Shown piece by piece: positions 33,106 to 41,920 of a stretch of DNA of 60,171 nucleotides. This DNA is from a virus. The DNA lies in IMG/VR virus record IMGVR_UViG_3300042887_002054, positions 1 to 60,171 of that record; one strand, given 5' to 3'. Every line of letters starts with the position of its first letter. Position 1 is the stretch's first letter. The notes beneath the pieces were generated by a model. That model had not been told where the DNA came from, made no database searches, and was given only the letters and a program-made list of their open reading frames with translations. The translations under genes and the position numbers were made by a program.

Positions 33106-35439
33106 TTAATTTTCACGTCTTTCTTGACCGGGATAATAGTATATTCGGTTATGGTTAATAGGGGACAATAGCAATATAGCAGCATTTATTAAATTATTTT
33201 GTTGCATTTGAAATACATTGCTCATCCACGTTTGTTCCATTGGATGAGCCCACTTAATATCTAAAAATACTTTTTGATTTCCTATTTTACTAAACCATAA
33301 AGGCCAATTACAGTAATGTACTTCACCTTCTATATATGATATATCATCAGATCTTTTAATGTGACTAAACTTAGTTCTAGGAGCATTTGGGTCTAAACCT
33401 TGTACAGGTAACCTTGATTTTTTAGGAAAATATTGTTCTCTAACATTTTGAGGAATGTTATACCAAGACCACTGTGTTGCATTATCACCATATACTTCTG
33501 TAAAATTTAATTTTAAATAATCATAATTTTCATCATGAATTATTTTTAAAGTTTTATCATATAAGTTAGGTACATAGTTTTTAAAACCATTATAACAGTG
33601 ATTATCATTAGATGTATGTAATAACATATCATCCTCAAAGAAAATATAATAATCAGCATCACTTTCATCAAAATGTTCAGCACACCATTGTCTACCACCA
33701 CAAATTCCTATATTATCTTTTTTAGTTTCTTCAAATTCATATTCATTACAAATTTGAGTATACTCATCATCTGTAGTTCTGTCTGTTGAATTATTTAAAA
33801 AATACTTATTAGTTTTAGTTAAGAAATTAGAATCACTATTTTTAAAAGATTCTAATAAATGTCTAAATTGTTTTGGGGAATTAAATCCAACCACATATAA
33901 ATTAGTTTTTAATTTATTAAATGGTTTTTTAGCATCTTTAGGTCTTTCAAAATTTTTCAACATTTCAAAGAAAGGCCATACTAAACCATTTCCTTCAATT
34001 TCAAATGGTTGTATTAATTCTGGAAATTTGTATGTTAAAATTGTGAATAGACATTCATCAGCTCCCATGTATCTATTATTCAACGTGCTATCTAAAATAG
34101 AGTAATACAATGAATTTAATTGATGTATTTGGTCTTTACTACCTCCCCAAAACCCACCTCTAGATATTTTATTTACATACTCTACGCCACAGTATTGGGC
34201 CATTTTAATTCTTTCAAAACCATGTATTTCATCATTACTCTCATATGGGTATGTTATAAAAGTTAATTTTTGAATACTATCACTATATTCTTCTAACTTA
34301 TCTAAAACCTTATCATGTGTGAAATATCCTCTACTTACAGTAGAAGTTAAACCACCATCAATCCAATAAAAATATTCTGAGTTAAATGGATTTGTTATAG
34401 CAGTATCATTCACCATAAACATTTTACACATCATCATTGGGTTATAATATTCCAAGGCTGCTTGAGGTGATTCTGATAGCCAACCTGCAAAGTTATACCA
34501 ATCAGGATTAGTTCTTATTTCTTGTAATTGATTCCAAAACGGGAACCATACTTTAAAATCTTCTAATTCTCTAATGTATATTCGAGTTGGTTTATCACCT
34601 CTAATAGCAAGTACTTCTGCTTCTAAATCACGAGGTATCCAAATAGCCATTTGAGCATCTGTTTCTAATAACTCAAAAAATCTATCTTTGTATTGTTGAA
34701 AATCACGTTTAGCCCACCCATCAATACTACCTCTTCCTAAATCCCACAATCCTGTAACTATTGTAGTATTACTATTAGATGTTTCAATTTGAATTGATTT
34801 TACTTTTCTTTTAATTTTTAAAGCCATAGAAGCCCAACCATCTACCCAACCACAAGTAGCTATAGGTTCCATATCATATTTTGATTCATCAAAACATTCT
34901 GATAAAGATTTTATACTGTGTTCTTCCCAAGATGGTAAACCATATACATCATCTATAACAATAATAGCTTCATCTTCTAAATAGTTAAATATAGTATTTA
35001 AAGCATATCTTGAAGCTGAATATAGATCTAGATCAAGATGTATAAATTTAATTCTTTGATTTTTTTCTTTTAAAAAGTCTAATAAAGTATCTTCTACTTT
35101 ACCTACAATAAAAGTATTTTTATCTGTATCTACGGGAATAGAAGTAGCAAATGCATTTTTATTATATAATACATTTCCACTAGATTCAGCCCAATCTTCA
35201 GGTAATCCTGAAAATGTATCAAACCCATATACTATAGTATTTTCTGTATTCTGGTTTATTAAACTTAAAGTATGTCCAGTAAATACTCCCAATTCCATAA
35301 AAAGGGAATTAGATGAAGCTGATATATCAATATGTTTAAATATATCTTCAAAGTATGTAGGTTGACTTAACCAATTTTTAGGACCATAATCAGGTACCTT
35401 AGATTGATTAATAAGATCTACTATGTCATTAACAGTCAT
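33106..35439 (-). CDS. Three-domain TylF-like methyltransferase / glycosyltransferase fusion
   Basis: The 777-residue protein has three apparent enzymes. Residues 1-210 match macrocin-type (TylF) O-methyltransferases, with the SAM-binding ELGVFTGHT (49-57), HLDLDLYSA (metal ligands D136, D138) and VIDDVYG (163-164). Residues about 220-500 resemble HtrL/YibB-type glycosyltransferases, with 'AIWIPRDLE', 'FYWIDGGLT' and 'GGFWGGSKD'. Residues about 510-777 look like a GT-A glycosyltransferase with YYIFFEDDML as the acidic motif. Likely role is sugar transfer and O-methylation on a phage surface structure. It overlaps the upstream glycosyltransferase gene by one base. Confidence 0.8.
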   Translation of the reverse strand: MTVNDIVDLINQSKVPDYGPKNWLSQPTYFEDIFKHIDISASSNSLFMELGVFTGHTLSLINQNTENTIVYGFDTFSGLPEDWAESSGNVLYNKNAFATSIPVDTDKNTFIVGKVEDTLLDFLKEKNQRIKFIHLDLDLYSASRYALNTIFNYLEDEAIIVIDDVYGLPSWEEHSIKSLSECFDESKYDMEPIATCGWVDGWASMALKIKRKVKSIQIETSNSNTTIVTGLWDLGRGSIDGWAKRDFQQYKDRFFELLETDAQMAIWIPRDLEAEVLAIRGDKPTRIYIRELEDFKVWFPFWNQLQEIRTNPDWYNFAGWLSESPQAALEYYNPMMMCKMFMVNDTAITNPFNSEYFYWIDGGLTSTVSRGYFTHDKVLDKLEEYSDSIQKLTFITYPYESNDEIHGFERIKMAQYCGVEYVNKISRGGFWGGSKDQIHQLNSLYYSILDSTLNNRYMGADECLFTILTYKFPELIQPFEIEGNGLVWPFFEMLKNFERPKDAKKPFNKLKTNLYVVGFNSPKQFRHLLESFKNSDSNFLTKTNKYFLNNSTDRTTDDEYTQICNEYEFEETKKDNIGICGGRQWCAEHFDESDADYYIFFEDDMLLHTSNDNHCYNGFKNYVPNLYDKTLKIIHDENYDYLKLNFTEVYGDNATQWSWYNIPQNVREQYFPKKSRLPVQGLDPNAPRTKFSHIKRSDDISYIEGEVHYCNWPLWFSKIGNQKVFLDIKWAHPMEQTWMSNVFQMQQNNLINAAILLLSPINHNRIYYYPGQERREN

Positions 35440-37079
35440 TATAACTCAAATTTTAAATTTCTATTTTCATCAGCCACAATAATATATTGAATACCATCAA
35501 GTAAAAAATAAATTTCTAACTTTTTTTCAATACCATAATAAGGATCACCACCTATATTATTATCTACTCTTATATCAAATCTTTTATAGTTGTTTGCTTC
35601 TAAATTGTGTTTGATTTGTTCAGTAACATCAACTACTACTCTTTCAGCAAATGCTTTTCCTTCATCTTGTTGTTCTCCTAAAGTACCATAAAATGCTCTA
35701 ACAACTTCTATTTTAGAATCTTTATATTTTTCTTTATTGTATATATCTTGAGGTAAATAGGTAAAATAACCATTAAAATCAAAATGATAAAATTCATATA
35801 CTGATGGGTTTCTGTAATGATTTAACCATGCTTCAAAATACCATCTATCACCATGAGTAGGTTTCGCATTAATTCTTACAAAAGATAAATTAGCCCACCA
35901 AAAATTACCCCACCACCACTTATCATTATTAGTAACACCACATTGCTCGTATTCATCTAGTTTTTGAAGACAATCCTGGAAGTTATCTATTAAAAAATAT
36001 TCCATTATTTCTTTCCACCACCCAATACCTATTTGTTTTCGTTGAGATACTACTTTTGTTTCTAAATTAGCATAAAGATTAGAAACACCTTTAGTATGAA
36101 AATAAAATACTTTTCCTTTATATTGTTGTGAATATTCCCATACTTTATTAATTCCTTCGTATTCGTAATGATTATTAACAAACTTATTTAAAACAGCTTT
36201 GTCTAAATCTTTAACTAATTCATCTATACCCTCAAATTGATCTAAAGTATCAACACAAGTAATTTCTAGCTTATCACACCAATCATATAAACCTGATGTT
36301 TTTAGGCGATTTAGTTGGTGTTTAACTACTTCTAAGTAATTACCTACACAATATATATGGTATACTATTAAATTTATATTTTTCATATCATTATATATTT
36401 CAAACTTTGATCTATATATTATATCTAAAGTTCGATTAGGTGCATAACCATAAGCAAATGCATGAAATATAAAATTACCTTCATTGTAATAGCTATGATT
36501 AAAAGATCTACTGCTTATTATTTTAATATGGTTTTTAACTTCATCATCATTTCTATATAGTAAAGTAATACATGTTTGTTCGTGCCATAAAGCCCATTTA
36601 AAATATCCTGCTTTTTCTAAATTTTCTTCCATGATTTCAAGACCAGAAGGAGCATCTTTTCCTTTATAAGTTTCTCCTGATTCCCACCATGTTTTTAAAA
36701 AGTTTTTAGACCATTCACTATTTTTAACTAAAAATACTCCTGTATTCATAGAACTATGGTAACCGATATCTTCAGCAAAAACCATATCATGGTCATTATC
36801 TATAAAATCTTCAATATTTTGATTAAAATCAGAAATAATAGCATCAGCATCTAAAAATAAGACATAATCAAATTTATCAGTATCTAATAATTCTTGAACT
36901 AATTTTACTTTACCCCAATGGAATGATCTTTCATCACATATACTAGTAATTCTTTCAGTATTCTTTTCACACACATAAGTGTATCCTTTATCTTCACAAT
37001 ATTTTTGGTTTATCATTTCAGAATAAACCCCATAATTTATATTACTAGTGTAAAATTGTAATACTGCTATATTCATCAT
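35439..37079 (-). CDS. Two-domain glycosyltransferase (546 aa)
   Basis: The N-terminal half (about 1-240) resembles galactosyltransferase-type GT-A enzymes (GT34-like). 'YCEDKGYTYVCE' is the nucleotide-sugar region and FDYVLFLDADAII provides the DxD motif (D77, D79); 'SSMNTGVFLVKNSEW' follows as usual for the family. The C-terminal half (about 245-450) has 'KVFYFHTKGVSN' and 'CGVTNNDKWWWGNFWWANLSF', resembling bacterial surface-sugar glycosyltransferases. It stands in a run of three sugar-transfer genes between two (Thr-x)n adhesins. Confidence 0.82.
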   Translation of the reverse strand: MMNIAVLQFYTSNINYGVYSEMINQKYCEDKGYTYVCEKNTERITSICDERSFHWGKVKLVQELLDTDKFDYVLFLDADAIISDFNQNIEDFIDNDHDMVFAEDIGYHSSMNTGVFLVKNSEWSKNFLKTWWESGETYKGKDAPSGLEIMEENLEKAGYFKWALWHEQTCITLLYRNDDEVKNHIKIISSRSFNHSYYNEGNFIFHAFAYGYAPNRTLDIIYRSKFEIYNDMKNINLIVYHIYCVGNYLEVVKHQLNRLKTSGLYDWCDKLEITCVDTLDQFEGIDELVKDLDKAVLNKFVNNHYEYEGINKVWEYSQQYKGKVFYFHTKGVSNLYANLETKVVSQRKQIGIGWWKEIMEYFLIDNFQDCLQKLDEYEQCGVTNNDKWWWGNFWWANLSFVRINAKPTHGDRWYFEAWLNHYRNPSVYEFYHFDFNGYFTYLPQDIYNKEKYKDSKIEVVRAFYGTLGEQQDEGKAFAERVVVDVTEQIKHNLEANNYKRFDIRVDNNIGGDPYYGIEKKLEIYFLLDGIQYIIVADENRNLKFEL

Positions 37080-37086
37080 TTAATTT

Positions 37087-38343
37087 TTATGGTAATATAC
37101 CTTCAAGTCGTTCACACCACCCTTCAGTTATAGAATGTGGCCAAACTATCCATTTTGCTGGTTTAACAGATGTGCTAAATTCTCTCCAAACTTTGTAATA
37201 TCCGTCTCCAAAATCTGCTTTCATTACGTTTATTTCATCTAAAGTAGCATCTCGTCTATGCAATTCATTTCCATCTTTATCTTCAAAAGCAACAACCCAA
37301 AAATCATAATCAACTAAGGGTACTTGGTGTGGGTAAATATCTATACAATGTTTAAATATAGACATAAAAGACATATCGTAATCTACAGGACCTGTAATAA
37401 ATGGGTTAGGTGCAAATAGATTATCTTTAGTATATTGTTGAATAGCTCTATCTCTAAAACGAATACCAGCATAAGCTTCATATTGAAATAAACTTCTTTC
37501 AGTTCCAAAATCATGTGGACCAAATTCTAACCCACATCTACATTCACCATCAACCCCGAATAAAGCTCTATTTTTCTTATGAGCATTAGTATTTTTATTA
37601 ACCCAATCAGGATCATCATCCCATTGTTTAGTTCTACCTTTACGAGTATACTCATGCCAAGCAATTACTTTATGCGGGTGAAATAAATCATATCCCCAAG
37701 TATATGAACGAACAGCTAATGAAATTTCCTCACCATGAAAATAATAATCTGGATCATAAGGTACTTCAACACACCATTGTCCTAAAGTAAAAATAAAGTG
37801 AGCTGATAAGAATCGTGATGGTATTGGAGATTTTAATTTTTTCCAATCTGGAATAGTTGCAGGTAAAAAGAATATAGCACCTTCAGGAATAAATCTATCA
37901 AATGTCATCCACCAAGGTTCTTGAACACGTCCTCCTGGATCATTATCTGGGTCAAATGATGATATATAAGCAGTTAATAGGGGTTTTTTATGACCTTTCT
38001 TTTGTAATTGCTTAATCATTTTAATACACTCAGTATCCCAACCTTTAATAAAACGGTGGTGTGAATCTAATTGTAAATAATAATCTTCCCCACCATATAA
38101 TTTATGGATTTCACTTCTAGCCCAACATGCTCCTTTAGAATCTTTGTAATCAATATTAACAATTCTAAAACGAGTATCGTTTCTAAATTCACTTAAATCA
38201 TCCCAAGTATCTTCTTCAGCATGTTGCCAGGCAATACCAAATACTAAATCTTCAGGATTATCTGCATTGTTGATACAGTCGTGTAATGTAGGCAATAATT
38301 GTGGGTCTCTATAGGATGCTATAGAAATGTAAATTTTACTCAT
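37087..38343 (-). CDS. GlcNAc-type glycosyltransferase (418 aa)
   Basis: The protein starts MSKIYISIASYRDPQLLPTL, with 'CWARSEIHKLYGGEDYYLQLDSHHRF' as the sugar-nucleotide and metal region (LQLDSHHRF) and 'GEEISLAVRSYTWGYDLFHP' further on. This matches the Glycosyltransferase (GlcNAc) family (PF11397-like), whose eukaryotic members add GlcNAc to hydroxyproline of Skp1. The substrate here is unknown, but the neighbours rich in Thr and Pro are plausible targets. It is upstream of the other two glycosyltransferases. Confidence 0.85.
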   Translation of the reverse strand: MSKIYISIASYRDPQLLPTLHDCINNADNPEDLVFGIAWQHAEEDTWDDLSEFRNDTRFRIVNIDYKDSKGACWARSEIHKLYGGEDYYLQLDSHHRFIKGWDTECIKMIKQLQKKGHKKPLLTAYISSFDPDNDPGGRVQEPWWMTFDRFIPEGAIFFLPATIPDWKKLKSPIPSRFLSAHFIFTLGQWCVEVPYDPDYYFHGEEISLAVRSYTWGYDLFHPHKVIAWHEYTRKGRTKQWDDDPDWVNKNTNAHKKNRALFGVDGECRCGLEFGPHDFGTERSLFQYEAYAGIRFRDRAIQQYTKDNLFAPNPFITGPVDYDMSFMSIFKHCIDIYPHQVPLVDYDFWVVAFEDKDGNELHRRDATLDEINVMKADFGDGYYKVWREFSTSVKPAKWIVWPHSITEGWCERLEGILP

Positions 38344-38396
38344 AACTAAAATATAACTAATTTATTTTATAACTCCAAACTTTATATAATATTATA

Positions 38397-40187
38397 CTAA
38401 TGTGTTAAACCACAGTTAACTGTGTAAGATGTATTAGGAGATACTGTAAATTCATAGGAAGCTACTACGTTATTTCCTTGAGAATAAGCAACAGTTGCTA
38501 CTCTACTACCATTAAAATTAACATAAGCATATGTTGTTGTACAAGGAGGATAATCATGTGTATACGCAATACTTCTTATATAAACTACTGAATTACCACG
38601 AACATTTGATTGAGAATATCCTCCAAATGTTTGGAAAGTACCTGTACCACCGGTTCCAGTAAAGCTATTATAAACATAGTTTCCTGAAGAACCCCACGGA
38701 CCTATATAGTTTCCATCTGGGTCAGTTGCTTCAAAGAAACATCCATGATCGACTGAGAAAGAACAGCCATCATATAATTGACCATTATCTTCATACATGA
38801 TGACATTAGCTGGTAATTGTGTAGGAGTAGGAGTAGGTGTTGGTGTAGCTGTAAGTGTTCTTGTTGCTGTTTGAGTAGGGGTGTTTGTTGGGGTTGGTGT
38901 ATTTGTTGATGTTGAAGTATTTGTTGGTGTAGGTGTTGGCGTTAATGTTCTTGTTGCAGTCAACGTTTGAGTAGCAGTTGGAGTAACTGTTCTTGTTGCA
39001 GTCAACGTTTGAGTAGCAGTAGCAGTAACTGTTCTTGTTGCAGTTAATGTTGGAGTTTGTGTAGAAGTTTGAGTTGGAGTATTAGTTGGTGTCGGTGTAT
39101 TTGTTGCAGTTAATGTTTGAGTTGCAGTTGGAGTAACTGTTCTTGTTGCTGTTAATGTTGGAGTACGTGTTGGTGTTGGTGTTGGTGTAGGAGTAGGAGC
39201 AAAGAAAGTAACGTTAATTCCAAATTCACAATCTGGTTCAATAACATTAAATCTTACTAGTGCTTTATTACTAGTTAAAACTGTTCCACAAGTATCATTT
39301 AATAAAGCATCTACAGTATAATAAGCATCATAAGTTCCTGGAGTAAAAAACTTCCAGTTACTAGATGTTATAGGTTGATATGTTACTGGACTGCCTCCAG
39401 GAATAATAACATCAGCATACATTACTACTGATTCACTAAAACTACCTGTTAATTTGATAATATCTAGTTGATCAATACTTCCGGATAACACTACAGAACC
39501 TGTAAGTATTGTTCCTGATCTAGCGATGTCATTAGTTAAAATTACACTTCCTGATTTAGTTAAATCACTTGATCTAACTGTTATAATATTTGCAACTGCT
39601 AAAGGAGGAAGAGGGAACATATTTTGATAATCCTGATTAGTAATTACTGCTAGTCCTTGAGGATAAAATATATTACCAACATGATTACTTCCGGTGTCAA
39701 ATAAATTTCCATTACCATCATCTGTTATATAATAAGCAGAAGATGATAGTTTAAAATTATATGGTAATACTTTTTCACCATATACATCTTGATTAATAGC
39801 TAATACACGAATACCTGCATTAGTACCTGTAGGAAAATTCTTAATTAAATTAGGATTTTCATCATAAATAAAATATGATGAAGTAGCGTATTGTTGAGAG
39901 GCTGATTCATATAAGAATGAATTAGCTAAAGAAGAGGTATCTAAAAAAGAACCACTAAATGAGTGGTAGAATAAATGATTAATTTGATCATAAACTAAAC
40001 GTTCATACTGCCCTTCAGTTACAGGGTCCATGGTAGTGTCAAAGCTACCAGACATGTTAGTACCTTTATAAATCGTTATATGTTCAGAAGAAGTAGGGTA
40101 TGAACAGTAGGATAAATCCCATTGTTTATTTGCTGCATAAGCAACATTCGTAACGTCTGACTTGTTTAGTTGTTTGAATGATGACAT
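38397..40187 (-). CDS. Large adhesin with (Thr-x)n stalk (596 aa)
   Basis: The N-terminal 325 residues are beta-rich and contain Gly/Ser strands such as '[17 protein letters not shown]', probably the virion attachment part. Residues about 329-456 have Thr at almost every second position, with Pro, Ala, Leu, Val, Arg, Gln or Asn between. Longer units such as [14 protein letters not shown] recur. The C-terminal 140 residues have six or more Cys and many Gly/Tyr, a likely receptor-binding tip. Layout is that of a tail or head adhesin with a rigid glycosylatable stalk. Confidence 0.75.
   Translation of the reverse strand: MSSFKQLNKSDVTNVAYAANKQWDLSYCSYPTSSEHITIYKGTNMSGSFDTTMDPVTEGQYERLVYDQINHLFYHSFSGSFLDTSSLANSFLYESASQQYATSSYFIYDENPNLIKNFPTGTNAGIRVLAINQDVYGEKVLPYNFKLSSSAYYITDDGNGNLFDTGSNHVGNIFYPQGLAVITNQDYQNMFPLPPLAVANIITVRSSDLTKSGSVILTNDIARSGTILTGSVVLSGSIDQLDIIKLTGSFSESVVMYADVIIPGGSPVTYQPITSSNWKFFTPGTYDAYYTVDALLNDTCGTVLTSNKALVRFNVIEPDCEFGINVTFFAPTPTPTPTPTRTPTLTATRTVTPTATQTLTATNTPTPTNTPTQTSTQTPTLTATRTVTATATQTLTATRTVTPTATQTLTATRTLTPTPTPTNTSTSTNTPTPTNTPTQTATRTLTATPTPTPTPTQLPANVIMYEDNGQLYDGCSFSVDHGCFFEATDPDGNYIGPWGSSGNYVYNSFTGTGGTGTFQTFGGYSQSNVRGNSVVYIRSIAYTHDYPPCTTTYAYVNFNGSRVATVAYSQGNNVVASYEFTVSPNTSYTVNCGLTH
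38819..39201 (-). repeat. Tandem repeat tract encoding the (Thr-x)n stalk
   Basis: About 380 bp of near-regular 6-bp units, within which a 42-bp block containing GTTCTTGTTGCAGTCAACG is repeated with small changes at least twice in tandem and again further on. Recent duplication is likely, since the copies are almost identical at the DNA level. Confidence 0.8.
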
Positions 40188-40193
40188 ACATGA

Positions 40194-41195
40194 TTAGTAA
40201 TCTAACTTCACTCTAATTAATGCCTCTTTAGTAAAATCTTTTACTAATGGTTTACTTAATTTAGCTACTGCTAATAATTCATTATTGTTATTATACATAC
40301 CTACTGTTGTAATGTATGTTTGAGGATTATTAATTAATGAGGTATATAATAAGTTACCATTAGCATCTATAATAGATGGGTTTGTTGTATAATTGTATTC
40401 ACTATTTTTAATACGAGTAAAGAAATAACGTGCAGAAACAGTTTCAGATGATTTTAAAGTAAAACTACCTGTAGCATTACCTCTAGCAATTGAATCATAT
40501 AAATTTCTATGATTATAAGCTGTTGTGTTACCTAAACTAGAAGTAACAAAATAACCACCACCAATACTAGATGTTAAAGCATTTGCATCTAATACAATGA
40601 TATCTAAATCTGGGAAGAATAAACCATAGTAAGTAGTTGCAGACCCTGTTGTAAAATAAGAACCATTACTTCCACTAATTACATTAAAATATCTATTTTC
40701 ACCAAGAAAACGAGTTAAATTTGTAGTACCACTATCATCTGTTAAGAATAAAGAACTTGTAGCTGTACCTTTCAATACTAAATTTAAAGAACCAGGTAAT
40801 AAAGATTCTTTGTAACGAGCTCTAGAAATATTAATTACATAAATTGAATCTGAAGTAGTACTATTATTATCAAAACTGAAGTTTGTTGTTTCAGTTCCAT
40901 AAACTAAATTTCTGTATTGTCCATAAACAACACGAGATGGACTATAACCAGGAACTGCAACATTAATTGGAGCGGATCCTGAACCATTCAAATTACCATA
41001 TTGAATACTAAATTGAACAGAAGCAGAATTTACTGTTGATGGATTACCATCATACACATCTAAATAATATTCAGTTGGTGTTACTGATGAGGTAAAAAAG
41101 GCTGGTAGAGAATTAGCGTCTCCACTAAATAAACCACGTACCACGGTTTCTGAACTAATTACTGAATCTTCTGGGTTATATATTGTAAATGACAT
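40194..41195 (-). CDS. Virion structural protein (333 aa), paralogue of the 108-aa protein
   Basis: Beta-rich, Ser/Thr/Asn/Tyr-rich protein. The last 110 residues, with 'RIKNSEYNYTTNPSI', 'YITTVGMYNNNNELLAVAKLSKPL' and 'EALIRVKLDY', form the block shared with the protein at 31934-32260. That C-terminal block is frequent in phage tail/virion proteins of marine metagenomes, as far as I recall. It lies between a tail protein gene and the large adhesin and is likely a connector at the tail tip or fibre base. Confidence 0.75.
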   Translation of the reverse strand: MSFTIYNPEDSVISSETVVRGLFSGDANSLPAFFTSSVTPTEYYLDVYDGNPSTVNSASVQFSIQYGNLNGSGSAPINVAVPGYSPSRVVYGQYRNLVYGTETTNFSFDNNSTTSDSIYVINISRARYKESLLPGSLNLVLKGTATSSLFLTDDSGTTNLTRFLGENRYFNVISGSNGSYFTTGSATTYYGLFFPDLDIIVLDANALTSSIGGGYFVTSSLGNTTAYNHRNLYDSIARGNATGSFTLKSSETVSARYFFTRIKNSEYNYTTNPSIIDANGNLLYTSLINNPQTYITTVGMYNNNNELLAVAKLSKPLVKDFTKEALIRVKLDY

Positions 41196-41208
41196 TGTTT
41201 ATATTATT

Positions 41209-41874
41209 TTAAACTGTAGCTACTTTTTGAATGTTTAATGGTATAGTAATTCTAGCACCACTATCTCTACCAATAACGGTAATGGTAGTTGTTAATGTAG
41301 TCAAACTAGATCCAAACAAAGTGTTGATTGTAGTACCTGTTATTGTGAATGAAGTACCAACTTGACTTGTTGATAATACAGCACCTGATGTTGTGTTTAA
41401 ACCTGTGATTCCTGGTGTTGTTACTACAATACCTGTTCCTGCAAATGAAGATAATAATCTTGAATCAGAAACAGTTACAATGTATCCGTTTGCTTCAAAT
41501 GTGCTTGTAGCACCTAAGTAATTAAGTGTTTGTGGAGTTATTGTTAAAGAAGCTCCTTGACGTAATGTTATACTGTTGTATCCAACATTAATAACTGGTA
41601 AACGTGATGTACCACGAGGTAAAGTTACTAATTTGTAACGCATGATTTGTGAATCATCAGGAATAGCCTCAATTACAGGCATATTTTCAATTGCTTCACC
41701 ATAGTAAGCAGATCCTGATGGGTGCAATGGATTATATAAAGTATAATCAATTTCATCATCAGCTAATGAAAATTGTGTAATTTGAAAAGAACCGTCGTTA
41801 CGAGCTAATAATTCACGTCCCTTAGTGGTTAATATTGCGTCTACGGTTACAAATGTAGGATTTAAAATTGCCAT
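41209..41874 (-). CDS. Tail structural protein (221 aa)
   Basis: The N-terminal 100 residues contain 'VDAILTTKGRELLARNDGSFQITQFSLADDEIDYTLYNP', a pattern I associate with tail/baseplate proteins of marine myoviruses. The C-terminal 110 residues look like an Ig-like domain ('TPGITGLNTTSGAVLSTSQVGTSFTITGTT'). It has its own late-type box upstream. Precise location in the tail is not known. Confidence 0.7.
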   Translation of the reverse strand: MAILNPTFVTVDAILTTKGRELLARNDGSFQITQFSLADDEIDYTLYNPLHPSGSAYYGEAIENMPVIEAIPDDSQIMRYKLVTLPRGTSRLPVINVGYNSITLRQGASLTITPQTLNYLGATSTFEANGYIVTVSDSRLLSSFAGTGIVVTTPGITGLNTTSGAVLSTSQVGTSFTITGTTINTLFGSSLTTLTTTITVIGRDSGARITIPLNIQKVATV

Positions 41875-41895
41875 AATTCTTTATGTTGTATATAT

Positions 41896-41904
41896 TATAA
41901 ATAT
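41896..41904 (-). promoter_or_regulatory. Late-type box before the 221-aa tail gene
   Basis: Minus-strand ATATTTATA, 21 nt before the ATG at 41874, in the 46-bp gap after the 1835-residue tail gene. Confidence 0.5.
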
Positions 41905-41920
41905 ATTAAATTGTTAATTT

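Noticed and set aside
32657-39201. CRISPR-like array in the (Thr-x)n tracts
   Set aside because: The repeats are short, contiguous and in frame inside protein genes, without spacers.
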